DNA of 64,000 bases from Azolla caroliniana (lineage: Eukaryota > Polypodiophyta), in NCBI GenBank assembly GCA_043228905.1, contig JBHGNT010000001.1:1364001-1428000 (forward strand), given 5' to 3'. The translations under genes and the position numbers were made by a program. This document shows positions 1-13,000 of this stretch, piece by piece (position 1 is the stretch's first letter; every line of letters starts with the position of its first letter). The notes below the pieces were generated by a model. That model searched no databases, was not told the DNA's origin, and worked only from the letters and a program-made list of their open reading frames with translations.

Positions 1-2811
1 CACTGCTTTCTCCTCATAAAGTAATGGTTGTTCTCTAATAAATTCCACAAAACCACCAACACATAGTAAACCCACAAGAGTGATGCAGTAGGATTTTCCC
101 GCCCCAATATCTGGTATGTAACCATTCCTATGTTGTTTGTATACGAGGGCCTAGATCTGCCCATGCATGGTGATACCACACTTAAGCTTGCCAACTTTGT
201 AGTCGTCCATAGTCCACCACGACAAAATAATGACCACTAACATAATGTCCTATTTTACTAAAATATGCATGTTTGACATTCTAAAATTACAATTCACATC
301 CTGGAACTATTGTCGTCCTAATGTATATCCAATCAATAATTAGCCCACTAACTTTATCACAAAAATAGTCGATAGATGAAACATGTCGCAACATAATCCA
401 TCCCAAATGTAAATTATCATTATTGCCAAAGTTCCAAAAATGATCATGTGTATGTTCCTTACATGAAACGGGGATAAATTTATCTTTATCGCGATTTAAA
501 GCATTAATAGTTCAACTTGAAGGAAGGTTCAAACAATAGGCTTGTGGTGGCCACTACCATTAGCAAGGAGAAAGTGCTAAAAAATGACGATGTGATTTGC
601 AGCACCTATTGTGTGCAAGATAAAATGTGATCATCCTTGGTTTTCACCATGGAAGTATTTCATATTAATATTCATAACATCATATTTAGTGCACGATAGA
701 ACATTATGAAGTAAAAGTGTCCATCATACGAGAAGTATTAGACCTATGATAAAGATAGGATACATCCTACATGTTGAATGCTCATAGCTTTATGATGATT
801 TGATACAACGTCATTCAACACACTTCTCCACTTCATTTGTTTCTGTCAATCGTTCACCACATCATCTCTATCTTGCACCCACCACATGTACTTTCCAAAG
901 GTGTAGTTCTTATCCATCAAAGTTTATATATTCACTATTTTAGACCCATAACATATGCACCACATTTCCCCAAAATGAACAATCTATGTTTTACCTCGTA
1001 AAAAGCATAAGAATTTGTGCATAAATATATGTGCTTAGAAAGAAGACGAAGTGCTGGCCATTTGTTACAAAAATCCATCACATGTTTTTATTTGAAATTC
1101 CACTTATTGTCTTTTCTCCAAATTGGCACAATGTATGAAATTCAAATAACTACCTCTAAATCACTGAATTTGCATCCCCTCTCTTGTAATATTAAACAAA
1201 TGATTCACACATTCTTCCATCAACCAACCTTTTTTTGAAATGTTGGTATTGTCTCAACAAATGTAAGTGGCTTGTTGTTATTGTACATTCATGATGAGTT
1301 TGCTGATGAATGGATATGAATCATGATTTGCTCATTGTGATTTGACACACCTTTGGGTTCTCAAGACTTGTTGCAATATCGATGAAAACAACCTCAAATT
1401 TGTTATACGAAATGACTTGTCACTTACAAATGTTCAATGCAACTCTTCATATATCAACTCTTAAATTTCTTATTATAATTGTTTATTAAATAACTCTAAA
1501 TTTCCTACAAAAGTTTGATTAGCACCTTTTACATGCATGTATGGAGGCAATGTTCTCCTCGAAAAATGATTTAAATATATGTTTTCAAAACACACAATTT
1601 TTGTGGCGTTGACTTGAGATCCCATCCTAAATGTAGGAATTGCATGCACATGGTGTCACATGTATCCTTCACACATGGTGTCACGTGTATACCCAACCAT
1701 ACTTTAATGCATTTTGTTGTCCTTTTTTGGGTATGAAGGTACATGGAGAAAGTTTATCCCATAAGCCCCATGAAGATCATTTATCAATATGTCTCACGCA
1801 CAAACTCACGCTTGACATTTTTAGGCGTGCCTCATTTGAGGAGTAAAATATCACAATCTTTTAAAAAAGAGTCATATTGTGAGATGCACATAAACACATG
1901 CACATGCACACCACAATATGAACTCGTAAGTAGCTAGTCTTTGCATCCATTCATCCATGCGACAACCTATCTCCTTCATTGCCAACCGTACATACTACGA
2001 AGCAACTCCATACAAGTTAGCTCGTATTACCTTTGGGTTGACACAAGGTTTCAGTGCATTGGTGACAAGTCATGACACTCATCAATTGCGCATGGTCTAC
2101 ACCAAACAACTTTATGAGTCCAAGCATCACACTCTACCACAATGCTCCATCGTTAATCACATTTAAGGTTACTTTCCCACATTTTTTGCCATGACCTATA
2201 CCTATATGCCATACTCTCTTAGTCATGGTGACACTCTCAATTGCAATGTTCATAAAATAAAATGGTGAAAATAATGTATTACTAAATACACATACAATGC
2301 ATGAAAACATTGCTTCACTTTCGTCCCATATGCCATGCTTCACATCTAAAGACTAAGGATAATAAAACTTCTCTCTCTAATTTATGCATGTTTTCTTTTG
2401 AAAAGTTTCTTAATTAGAAGATGATATTTTCAAGAATGCAAATTTGTAAGACAATGTTTTTTTCTCTCCATGACCTATCCAATAAAACCCTTCATGTTAA
2501 ATAGTTGATATTTTAAAAACATATTGAAAAACTTCCAAGCAAATCTTTGAATCATTGGAACTCATTCAAATTTAGTACACTTACTACATTAACACTAATT
2601 ACAATGCAAATGATAGTAAGTTCATGGTTAATCACTCTCATTACAATGCTAATCACAATATTACTCATTGCGATTATGACATATTAAAGTTTGGTGTTTT
2701 TTTAAGTAATTGAAGAAAATTCTTAAAAAGATCAATAAGCTGTTTTGGTATATATGAAAGTTGAAACACCAAATTACCTCAAGTAGCCATAATTACTCAT
2801 CGTATCCCCAA

Positions 2812-2897
2812 ATGCTCATAAGAGGAAAGTTTCAAGGGAAAAAAATGCTCATAAGAGGAAAGTTTCAAGGGAAAAAAATGCTCATAAGAGGAAAGGG
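2812..2897. repeat. 33-bp tandem repeat, two and a half copies
   Basis: Copies begin at 2812, 2845 and 2878 with the core ATGCTCATAAGAGGAAAG; the first two are identical and the third is truncated after this core. The period of 33 keeps a short open frame going, but there is no other sign that it is coding. Confidence 0.9.
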
Positions 2898-2926
2898 GCA
2901 CAAATGCAACATAATGAATGCTCAAA

Positions 2927-3122
2927 CAATTGATATAATAGTGAAGAAATAATCATAATTAACCATATTAGTGTTAATCATTGCATATAAGTGTTAAAGT
3001 GGTGGTTAACCAAGACATTTGTAGAAATATAGAAACAATTGATATAGTTGAGAAGAAGGATTATAATTGACCATATAAGTGCTAATCACCGCGTATAAGT
3101 CTTAAAGAGGTGGTTAACCAAG
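2927..3122. repeat. 109-bp direct duplication
   Basis: A block starting CAATTGATATA at 2927 and ending GTGGTTAACCAAG near 3014 is repeated, diverged, from 3036 to 3122. The offset is 109 bases. It looks like a local duplication in non-coding DNA. Confidence 0.8.
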
Positions 3123-5340
3123 TTCCTTCTCTCGATGGAAGGTTTCCACTTGAAATTTACCACGCAAAATAGGGTCATACACATTCACTTGTCGCTTTCA
3201 TTTCTTGTAGTACTCTCACCTCTACGTTGCATATCTTATAAAGTTATACATATATGCTCGATACATAATACTAGAGAGAGAGAGTTGAGGCTTGACCTTA
3301 GATAATTTTGGAGTTTGTTGAAGCGTGAAAATTATTACACATCCCACCCAATTATGGGTTTATTTGGAAGTAATTAAATAATATAACATGGATGTAAGTT
3401 CTTTACATATACAAACAACAACAGAGGAATCGTGGGTTGATTGACATTCACAAGTTTTGTTTACCTTTTCTACAAGTGATTACTAATATATTGGACATTG
3501 ATTTGTTGAGCTATTCTATTACTATCACCTAAGCTCGAACATGAATAGAAAATATGTAACTTGGATTATGCGGAAGATCTTGAAATGTAGTTAGCATCTA
3601 AATTATCACTTCTAACAAAGGTGTTTATTTGGAGACTATTTTGATTGGGGGTTTGCCTTTGGGATTACATCTAAATAGACATAGACTAGCAACAAAGAGT
3701 AGTTTCTTTTGATTTGTCCAAGTGGAAGATCACATTCATCGTTTTGTACAATGTCTGATTCCTCATTAGGTTTGGGGTTACATTTCTCCAATTTGGGCAA
3801 GTTTTGTAACCTTTCTATTTGGTAATGGGTGTATGTAGAATTCACACATGTCGACACGAAATCAGTGATGGAGTCCATTTTCCTATTTTTGAGATATTAG
3901 GGATTATGCCATAATTAGGATATGTGCACCGTTTTTGTTTTTAATGTAGACATGGAATTAACGCATGTTTATGAAAGTTGAAGGGAGTTTTGTTTATTCG
4001 TACAAGTCAAAATTGTTTCCTTGGTGGAGTGTTTGTCTTGCTTATTGGTGTTTCAACATGTTCGCTAGTCATGTAACAGGGACACCAAAGAGTTGTGCTA
4101 CAATTGTAGTGTTTTCCACCAAGGAGAGAGAAAGAAAGAACAAAGGGGCTATCTCCTCACATCTTCTTGTTGCTTCCGTTTCCCTCCTATATACAACATA
4201 ACTAACCATTGATTAGGGTGAATTAGACTTTCCTTTATGTCATCTTTATGAAAGAATTTTAAGGCAACCATTTTGTCTTGCTCTTTAATGCATGCCAAAC
4301 GAGGTTTCAAACTTTCACCCTCACACCATACTAGTTCACAACGGGATGTGGGTTTTGTTATAGGACAATATATCCTCATCACGAACCTATGTGTTTTCTA
4401 TTGTCGCGCACACTATTGGGAGAGCCAATTGGTCATCAAGAAATTCTAAGTATGTGTTAACACATTTCATTTATCATTCTCTTTTGAATGTATTCACTAA
4501 GTCTCACACTAAAACAATTTGCATGTCGATAAATAATTTGATCGCTGAAAGTTTTCTGTCTCTAAAATGGTTTCTCATCTCTCTAGCTCTTTTGGTCTAT
4601 TTACCTCATTTTATTTCTCTAGGTAGTTAGAAGTCCCACTTCAAAGTAACATTATTTTATATATTTAGTACGTAATTGTGTATTCTCACTAGTTCAAGAA
4701 TCAAAACACTTGTTAAAAAGATTTTACACTTGTCCTGTATCATAACTAATATGAGAGCTTTGAATATTGGTTGAGAATGTGGGATAAGATAGATTCATAC
4801 GTATACAAATGTTTTAGATTACACGACAAAGATGTTACAAATGAGAATATGGCAATTGACACTATTGAAAATGTCCAATCCAAGATGGATGAAACATATC
4901 CACAAAGGACAACTTTTTTGTTTCATCATGCACAACATAAAGGGGTGTTACAGTAAAATTCTAGAGCCACGTGCATACCTAGAGAGTGAATATTGTGACT
5001 AACAACCTTTGTAGTTCAACAAAATGGACATTTAAATGACCCAACAACTTTCCTATATAATTTTGCATATCATCAATTGGCCTTGATTATGATACTTTAG
5101 ATAGTAGCATCCCCCATCAATCTAGATCCATACTTTAAAAAAAAGCCTATACAGCCACATAATCTCATATATTGCAAAACATGCTCCTTCAAACTCCATG
5201 CCGACACCTTAACACAACATGATTGCCTGCCTAAACTTTCAAGAGGTTAGGTATTAGGCACGCGTAGAAGCACAATACCTTTACCTTTGTTGTAAATAAT
5301 GTTGCAGTCTACTTTTCTTGCCACACAATACATTTGTACT

Positions 5341-5419
5341 CTTAGTTGAATCAATACACCAAAATTTGCAACCACACTCTCTTAGTTGAATCAAAACATC
5401 AAATTTTGCGACCACACAC
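5341..5419. repeat. 40-bp tandem duplication
   Basis: Two imperfect copies beginning CTTAGTTGAATCAA lie at 5341 and 5381, differing at a handful of bases. No gene is associated. Confidence 0.85.
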
Positions 5420-7024
5420 ATCACACAAATGGATATAGTTCCGAATCAATTCACCATATCATTATATCGAGATCCAAGAATGATACATGGTGGAGAGTTA
5501 CACTCCATGAATCGAAGAAAAATTGAGTACTACACCCTAAGGCATGACAAATCAAAGGTGTCCACCATCCCCAATATTCACAAACCTAGCCAAAACTGAA
5601 TGGAAGCATTACATACCCATACACATGTAGATCCTATATACACTATAATGTCTCCCCATTTGCAACTAACTCAAGTTCACGTGTCCCATTACTTTGTTCG
5701 GAAAACTTGCCAACATTGTGGAAAGATTCGTGCAATGCCAAAGAAGTCGCCCCACCAGATTCTTGTAACAAATCTGTATGCAAGTTAAAAATGAACCATT
5801 TTTGACGAAATAGAAATAGAAACCTTGATTTTTTTTTCTTAGAAGCAAAAATTATGAGCATGTAAAATTCAAGTCTTGCTAACCTTAATTTTTAATATGC
5901 AAACATTAATATGATTATGGAAATTATGGCATTTATCGGGGACACATGGTTGAGTTTGGCATCACTTCTAAAATAATTCTCTATTAAAAAATATAAGAAA
6001 GGGATACCTAGATGTCGAAGATTTTTTTGATCACAACCGTTGAACTATATTATACCATCACATTCAACTAAATCATGGTCTCGATGAAATCATACTGAAA
6101 GCATTTCTTTCAAAACTATGTGGGGTTTTGATTAGCGATATTATTATGGTATAAATCACGCTCAACTTTACCAGATTTCTGAATCGCCACTTCTCGGAAG
6201 ATAAAAGCATGAACTTCTCTAAGATCTTTTTCGCCATTCAGATTCGGAGATTCGTCCCTGTTGCTAATGCTTTCCATGTGTGAATCAGAAAGCTGTCAAA
6301 AACAAAAGGACCTATTTGCATCACACTATCAAACATTTTTACTTGTTAAAAAGACAGAAAAAGAACATACAAAAAGACATACAAAAAAGACACGGTTACA
6401 CATGGAAGGCCTAGCAATGAGTTTTGTGTATTGCAATCTGAAAGTGCTAGATTATGATGGATTAGAAGGAGACTAACATTTTGCATACTGCACAAGACAC
6501 TCCAGTTCTCTGTTTGTGCACATCCTAATTGGGCTACATATGGATGTTTTCCTAAATAGGTGGACAGAACATACCATTATAAAATGGTCTTTAAGATCAC
6601 AGATCAGATGCATGGAAACATGACAATCATAAAATGAACAGTGTGTGGCCAATCTATGTGGCTCAATCCTAGACTCGAGGGATGATTCAGAGGGTTGAAA
6701 TAAAATATTATATTAAGGTCTTTTAAGAAGCCAAATGGCATAGACATTGATTTTTATAAGGGAAAATTTCAACTCCTATTGAATGGAAGTTGTACACCAC
6801 TGATCATACCCAACAGAAAGCATGGATTTCTGGATTGTCTTCATATCGCATGACAATGTTCACCCCTTAACGTAAAGATGGTGTAACGAATTCAAAAAAA
6901 ATGAATTTATGTATCTTATTACAGCAGGACAATTGATAAGTTTCTATAAAGATGGTGTATCGAATAAAAAAATACATTACATTATTCAACATAACATAAT
7001 CTCCATTCACTCATGGATGCATGC

Positions 7025-7053
7025 ACCCCCCCCTCCCCCCCCCCCCCTCCCCC
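7025..7053. repeat. Poly-C tract next to the stop codon of the flagellar-type gene
   Basis: An almost pure C run (two T interruptions) is followed by a short CA run, 22 bases beyond the stop codon of the minus-strand gene. On the transcribed strand it would put a G-rich tract in the 3' untranslated region. Confidence 0.9.
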
Positions 7054-7074
7054 AACACACACACAGACACGAGA

Positions 7075-10000
7075 TTATCTCACCACTATATGAGATCTTG
7101 GGGTAAAGGGCTGAATAGATGGCCTGAACGTGCATTCTGCGAGTTCTGCCTTTTCTTTTTCTTTCCGGAGATTTTCCACTTTTGTTTGCCACTTTGCTCT
7201 GTCCGTTAAAATCATTTTATACCACTGATTCTTTGAACTACAGCAAATAACACATAATATATATATATTCGATCTTCAAGCTTACATTATGTACAAATTC
7301 ATCAATGAGAACCCAATTTCAGCTAGAAAAAACTCAATAGGCCATCTATAATACAGACGATATATGAGCAGATGAATGAACCTCTAATAGCATAAATTTG
7401 TGCAATTAGGGATAGGAAATGAAACAACAACTACAAAACAAAGATGAATGGCATGAAGTGCCAATCCTCACTGGTATACTGGTATAATGATTCGTGAAGA
7501 AAAAACATGTGATGTATTGATGGGAAAAGCTCCATGGGTACAATGTGTCATGAGTACTTGAGACAAAAACATCTAAGGAAACTATAATACAATAGAATGC
7601 CACGGTAGGAAAAAAAACAAGAACTGTTTCCCCCTCTATAGTTTACATTGCAACAGAGACAAGTACCTGAATCTTCTTTTCTTGTTTGCCAGGTCACGAG
7701 AGTTCTGATCCATCTTGAACTCAAAAGAAAAATTCTCGACATCATGCTGTGTTTTCTTTGTGCTTCGTGTGTCCAAATATGACGATCCCTTTTTCTCCTT
7801 CTACAAAAGAAAATATATAATTTGAAAAGAAAATGCCAGATATAAAATAAAAAAGTTTGGCATTATTTTCTGAAGTATCTTATATTGCAGGAAGCAGAAT
7901 CAATTTCTAACCTGGATATGACTCAACAAATCCAGAAACTCTTGGAAAGAGATGTGCTTCTTATCCAAATTCTCCAAGTTTCTCAAGTCAAAAGCATCAG
8001 CAACTACCTCCTCTGGTAGCTGCTTGAGTTCTGTTGGATCAATGTCAATAAATCCATCCTAGAAATCAGAAAAAAAGAATGTAAGATATATTGATTAGCG
8101 TTTTTTAAGAACCAACATGACTATGAGACAAAATGGATGAGAAGTTACGTCTTAAAGTGAAGAGAAGTATACAGAGATTTAAATCTAGATGATTTGAGAA
8201 GCTTGAAAGGAGATTAGAAAACTAATTAGTGGTATAAATCTGAAGGTTTATCAACATAGGTTCTATGATAGAGAAACCATACCATCCTAAGTCATAATAA
8301 ATACATTATTATGGTTTCCTTATCTATAGATTTGAAAACTTAAATATATGAATATAAAGAAATATTTAAATATTTTAGTTTCCAACAGGATGTTAAAGTT
8401 GAGCTTCATTGGCTAAAATACAGACCATCAAAAGCTACAGAAAATATTAGGTAGAAATTACAATAAGCCTTACCATTACATAATGTAGGAGAAAACAAAT
8501 TTCTTATAAAATACATGTTAAAACAAAGCAAATCTGCCAAAGGAATCCAGTCAGCACACCAAGTCAAATCTTCAAAAACTCTTTACTGTTTTTTTCAAGT
8601 GTACTTTCATTAATATTATTAGTTAGACATGATTTTGACAAGTGAGGTTTTTTCGAGATTTTCCTTTCACTGCTATTTTCAGAAGAAATGCGAAAGTCCT
8701 GGCATCAGGAGACCACTAATTCTCTCCTGGCATATATGACGGCGCTTCACGTATCTTGGACTATCTACATGATAAGACTTGTTGCTTTCCCTTTTCCTAA
8801 AAAGCTGATGATATTGCCAAAACAAAATGAAACTACATTGCAACGCAAAGATCCAGTTTGTGGAATCATTTCTTATCGTTGCAAGAGAAAAACACTTTGT
8901 TTTGGTAATGAAACTAAGTCACTTGGACTAAAGAGCTCAATTATTTGATAAAGCTTCCAAAATTTCAACCTACTTTGTTAAGGTGATGAAATCAGTAGTC
9001 CTTAAAATGAGCTGAACAAACACTCGACAAAGATTTCCCAGAAACAGAGGAATTTTCGAACGGAAAGCTATAAAATATTGAAAACATATTTTATAGGGTT
9101 TAGGCTGCACAAGATGCATGATGGGTATGTTGTTCAGTCTATATGGTAAGTGCCATGCACAACTATATGAAATAACTATATCATATAATTACTATAAAGG
9201 ATGCAAAAGAAAGATACTTTGTGAATTAATTGCATATTGCATCAAATTAGTATATTTGGAACAGATTGAATAAATCCATTTGAAGACTGTCCCTGGACAT
9301 TACTGATCCTTGGATCTAAATGCAAGGATGGGAAATATAAAAGCACAACTGATAGCTTGATGGTGTATTTTGATAAAAAGGAAAATCTTCACTCCAACCC
9401 TCCAACCCGATTAATTCAGTAAATGAGGTAACAGAGTTGCCTAGAGTTGTGGGTGAATAGAAGATTTTTCCCAAAGGAAAAAACCTGCAAACAGCAATTT
9501 CTCAGATGAGATTTAGCCTCCATAAATCGTATCAGCCCTAAATATCCTCCTGCAGGCATTGTCCTCAACAGATAGGAACCACCAATAAATGAAGTTCTTT
9601 AAACAAAACCAACCATACAAGTCTTAAATATTGTGAAAACTAGTCCACCTCTACCCAATAGCATTTGCTGCCGCAGGGTGATGACAAATCAGTGTAGGTC
9701 AGTTTCAATGAGATGATCAATCTATTATTATACAAACAATTTTGCCCGTTGAATATAATCTGGGTATAGTTGAAGGCTAAATTGGAGGAAATCAGCGCAT
9801 AATGAAAGATGGCCAAGAACAGATATAGGAAACCATAAAAACAGCCTTCAAAAAATGTTAAAATCGATTACAGATCATGTGTGCACATAAATTTGGTCTA
9901 TCCACTAACCTCTGTGGTAGAGAATTCAAACCTAATAGAAATAATCTTAATGGAATGCTGCTACAAAGGGTTAGAATTTGACACAGGATTTCTCTACTGG

Positions 10001-13000
10001 TATCACAGGTGCAGGATAGAAATGGGGTGGTGTAAGATGCAGTTGGCAGTATATCAGCATGGAATCTCGAACATCCATAGATCCTTCTTCACCTTTGGCA
10101 GTCACTCTAGGTCATTGGCTTTCAACATGACGCCATCTAATTTAATATTATGACGCATATTCCCATATCTACAGGTCAGATCTCCACCTCATATTTTTCT
10201 AAACCTGCTGCCTATCAGCAGTATTATCAGTCTCATAATATTCTGTGTGAGAGGACAATTCCAATTACATCGTCTGTGTTTTGCAATTCCTGGATGATCC
10301 CACAGTGGATGCAATTGCTTAGGCCTCCACCCCTGCTTTTCCAAGGCCACCCAGAACAAAGGACATATCTAGAAAGTGTGTACAACAGAAGTACTAAGTT
10401 GAGATTTCCATGAGGATATTTTGGCTGACCTTTCAGCTACACAGGGTTCAGAGCATCAAAGATTACTTGTTGGTACAACCAACTTAAGGATCCTGAACAA
10501 ACAGAAAAATGTTTGCCATTTGATAATGAGCTAAGGCAGGAAAGATAATGTTATTTCTCCTAATACTATCTGCCACCTCTGTCTGAAAATACCAATTGTT
10601 TTAAACATCTTCACCAAATCCAACAGCAATGTCAAATTTATGGATTTCCTGCTCTTAAAGACTCTGACTGTCTAGAAGTAGTACCTTTGCACTATTTATT
10701 AACCAGCTTCTCCAAAAATTCTTTGCCAGTATTCAAAAGAGACACTATGCAATTTCAAGAGTTTCCTTTTCCAGTTAAAAGTCTCCATGAGCTTAAACAA
10801 ACCTTATCTTTGTCAAGGTATTGAAATACTTTGTGAAACTTCCGCTGCTTTGCACGGTTAAGTAATTGCTGGGATCTTGGACCCACATAATGCCCTCTAG
10901 CCAATTCCTGTCTTTCTCTCCGGTCCTTGGCTGCAATTTTCTTTTTCTTGTTCTCAATTTCAAACTTCTGCCGATATAAGAATTCACCAATTGGCAACGC
11001 TGAAGTATTTCTCTGCATGAATAATCCAGATCAAATACACAAATACAAGGAGACACATAAAATTTCTAATCTTTCCAATTATATAATTCTTCATAAACTG
11101 AAAATATGACTTCATACTCTACAATGTCTAAAGCAGCCATGACGAACATAAATTGAATTAAAGAAATTTGAATATATTTGCCAGTGGGGAAACCAAAATC
11201 ACTACTTGATCTTTCAAATCCTTTTCACTTACTATACACAGAATGATACGTTCTTCTTTATATGAGCTTTAACTTCATTCCTCAGGTTTATATAGGATAC
11301 ATAAGAAATTTATTAACGGCAGATCACACTTCAGTTTATAAAAATAGTTTTCTATGAGAGAATAATATTCTAAGAATACATTACTCCATACTTTCAGTTT
11401 TTGTACTGATGAAGATACTGCCTATCATATCACGTAGTAAATTTAGATTCGTCTCATGAGTGACTGTGTACTGCGCAGTTCACATTTAGTTTTGCAACTA
11501 TCTACATCATAGTTCTACTGTGATTTTTTCAATGTCATGACAAGGTGAGATCTGTTTTACCTGATGAAATGTTCCCAACCCACACATGGTATAATGCGTT
11601 TCATGTTTAGTACATATAATGAATTATTCTATGTTATAGTGTAGAACTACATCACTTACAGGTAAAGTTAAAAATAAATTTCCTCTGTCTAAATCTCAAT
11701 TCAAAAGCTTTAGATTGGTAGGCCAAGATTCTTGCCTCAGCATATGGTTTTCGACCTATCTTTGGTCTAAACAATTGCTGCCCAGTTGATGTGTCCAAAC
11801 CTTTTAAGCCCCTTTCTTGAGACTTCAGCATATTTTTCTTTTTCTCAGTTAGTCTTGCTGCATATTGGATAAGTCTTTCAAAAACATTTCCTTGATTATA
11901 CTTCCCATGGTCATCAATTAGCCCAGGACCTTTACTGTATCCATTGATGATGGGACGAAATGTGACTCTGTGATCGTTAAGTAGAGGTTAGCTTCCATAA
12001 GAAAAAATTGTATGTCATTGCAAAAAAAAGAAAAAAGATCATTGCCTTAGCATTCAACCCTCAAAATTTTCCACTCCGTGTATTTGTACATGTAATATGC
12101 ATGAAACAAGAAAAGGGTAGAGAAATGTGTGTTATAAAAGAGCCATAGGCCAACCCTTCTGGATACCACTGGTCATATTCAGCTTGACGCCTTCGGCGAT
12201 TCTCTGCATCCCAGAACAGCTGATCGAAACGGGAATATGTTAGATCATCTTCCTCTGGAGGTCGTTGATTCACACGTGGTCTGAACGTACATTCCATAAA
12301 TTTTGCCTCCCAAACCTGATTAAACATGTTGATTGTGCATTAGAATGACAGCCAAAACAAATCATACAAACATTTATATATACATTTGGAATAGTTTATC
12401 AACCTCTTGCCGTAACTCTTGAAGATCGTGTCGTGGTTTCTCATTCAAAAGCCTATCCCAAACTGGTCCTTCATTCCGTTTGAGTTGTTTTGCTAATTTG
12501 CTAGACAAAGAAAACTAGAGTAAAAAGCAGTATATGGCAAAAATGACTGGAATTCACACAAAAAGCGTATCGTGTTAAATTCATAATACCACTGACATCA
12601 TGTCTTTCCAACTACCTTATTTCAGGTTTCAGAGTAAGGGAGCTCATTTCTTTATCTTCATCTTCTTGCAGCTTTTTCTGTATTAGCTTTTGTTTTTCTT
12701 CTTCTTTATTAAGGCCTTCTCGGTAAAGCAACTCTCCATAATTCCGAAATTGCTTTGCTGCTCTTCCCCTAAGTTTCATAATTCTTCTAGTTTTCTGAAG
12801 AAGAAAGTAGTGAATAAGAAGAATATTTTGGGCTTCCATATGGGCTATTGTTGAAATCCATATTTTATGTATCCATAATCTTATCAGAATGACAAGTTAG
12901 ATAGCATCCCCTACTCTAAAAGGAAATGGGATAAAACCATGATGTTTTCCAACATAGCTCAATGATGACCTCCATTGTCTTCATATTCATGCTAAATTGC

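Larger units (their letters stand above)
1..7074. other. Gene-free degenerate spacer
   Basis: No open frame here is longer than about 80 codons, and none resembles a known family or joins to another through plausible splice sites. The sequence is AT-rich with few CG dinucleotides, as expected for long-methylated, decayed transposon DNA. On the minus strand the first 420 bases hold several broken coding-like stretches that I cannot assign. Three small tandem duplications inside are listed separately. The left end is cut by the window, so an element could continue outside. Confidence 0.6.
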
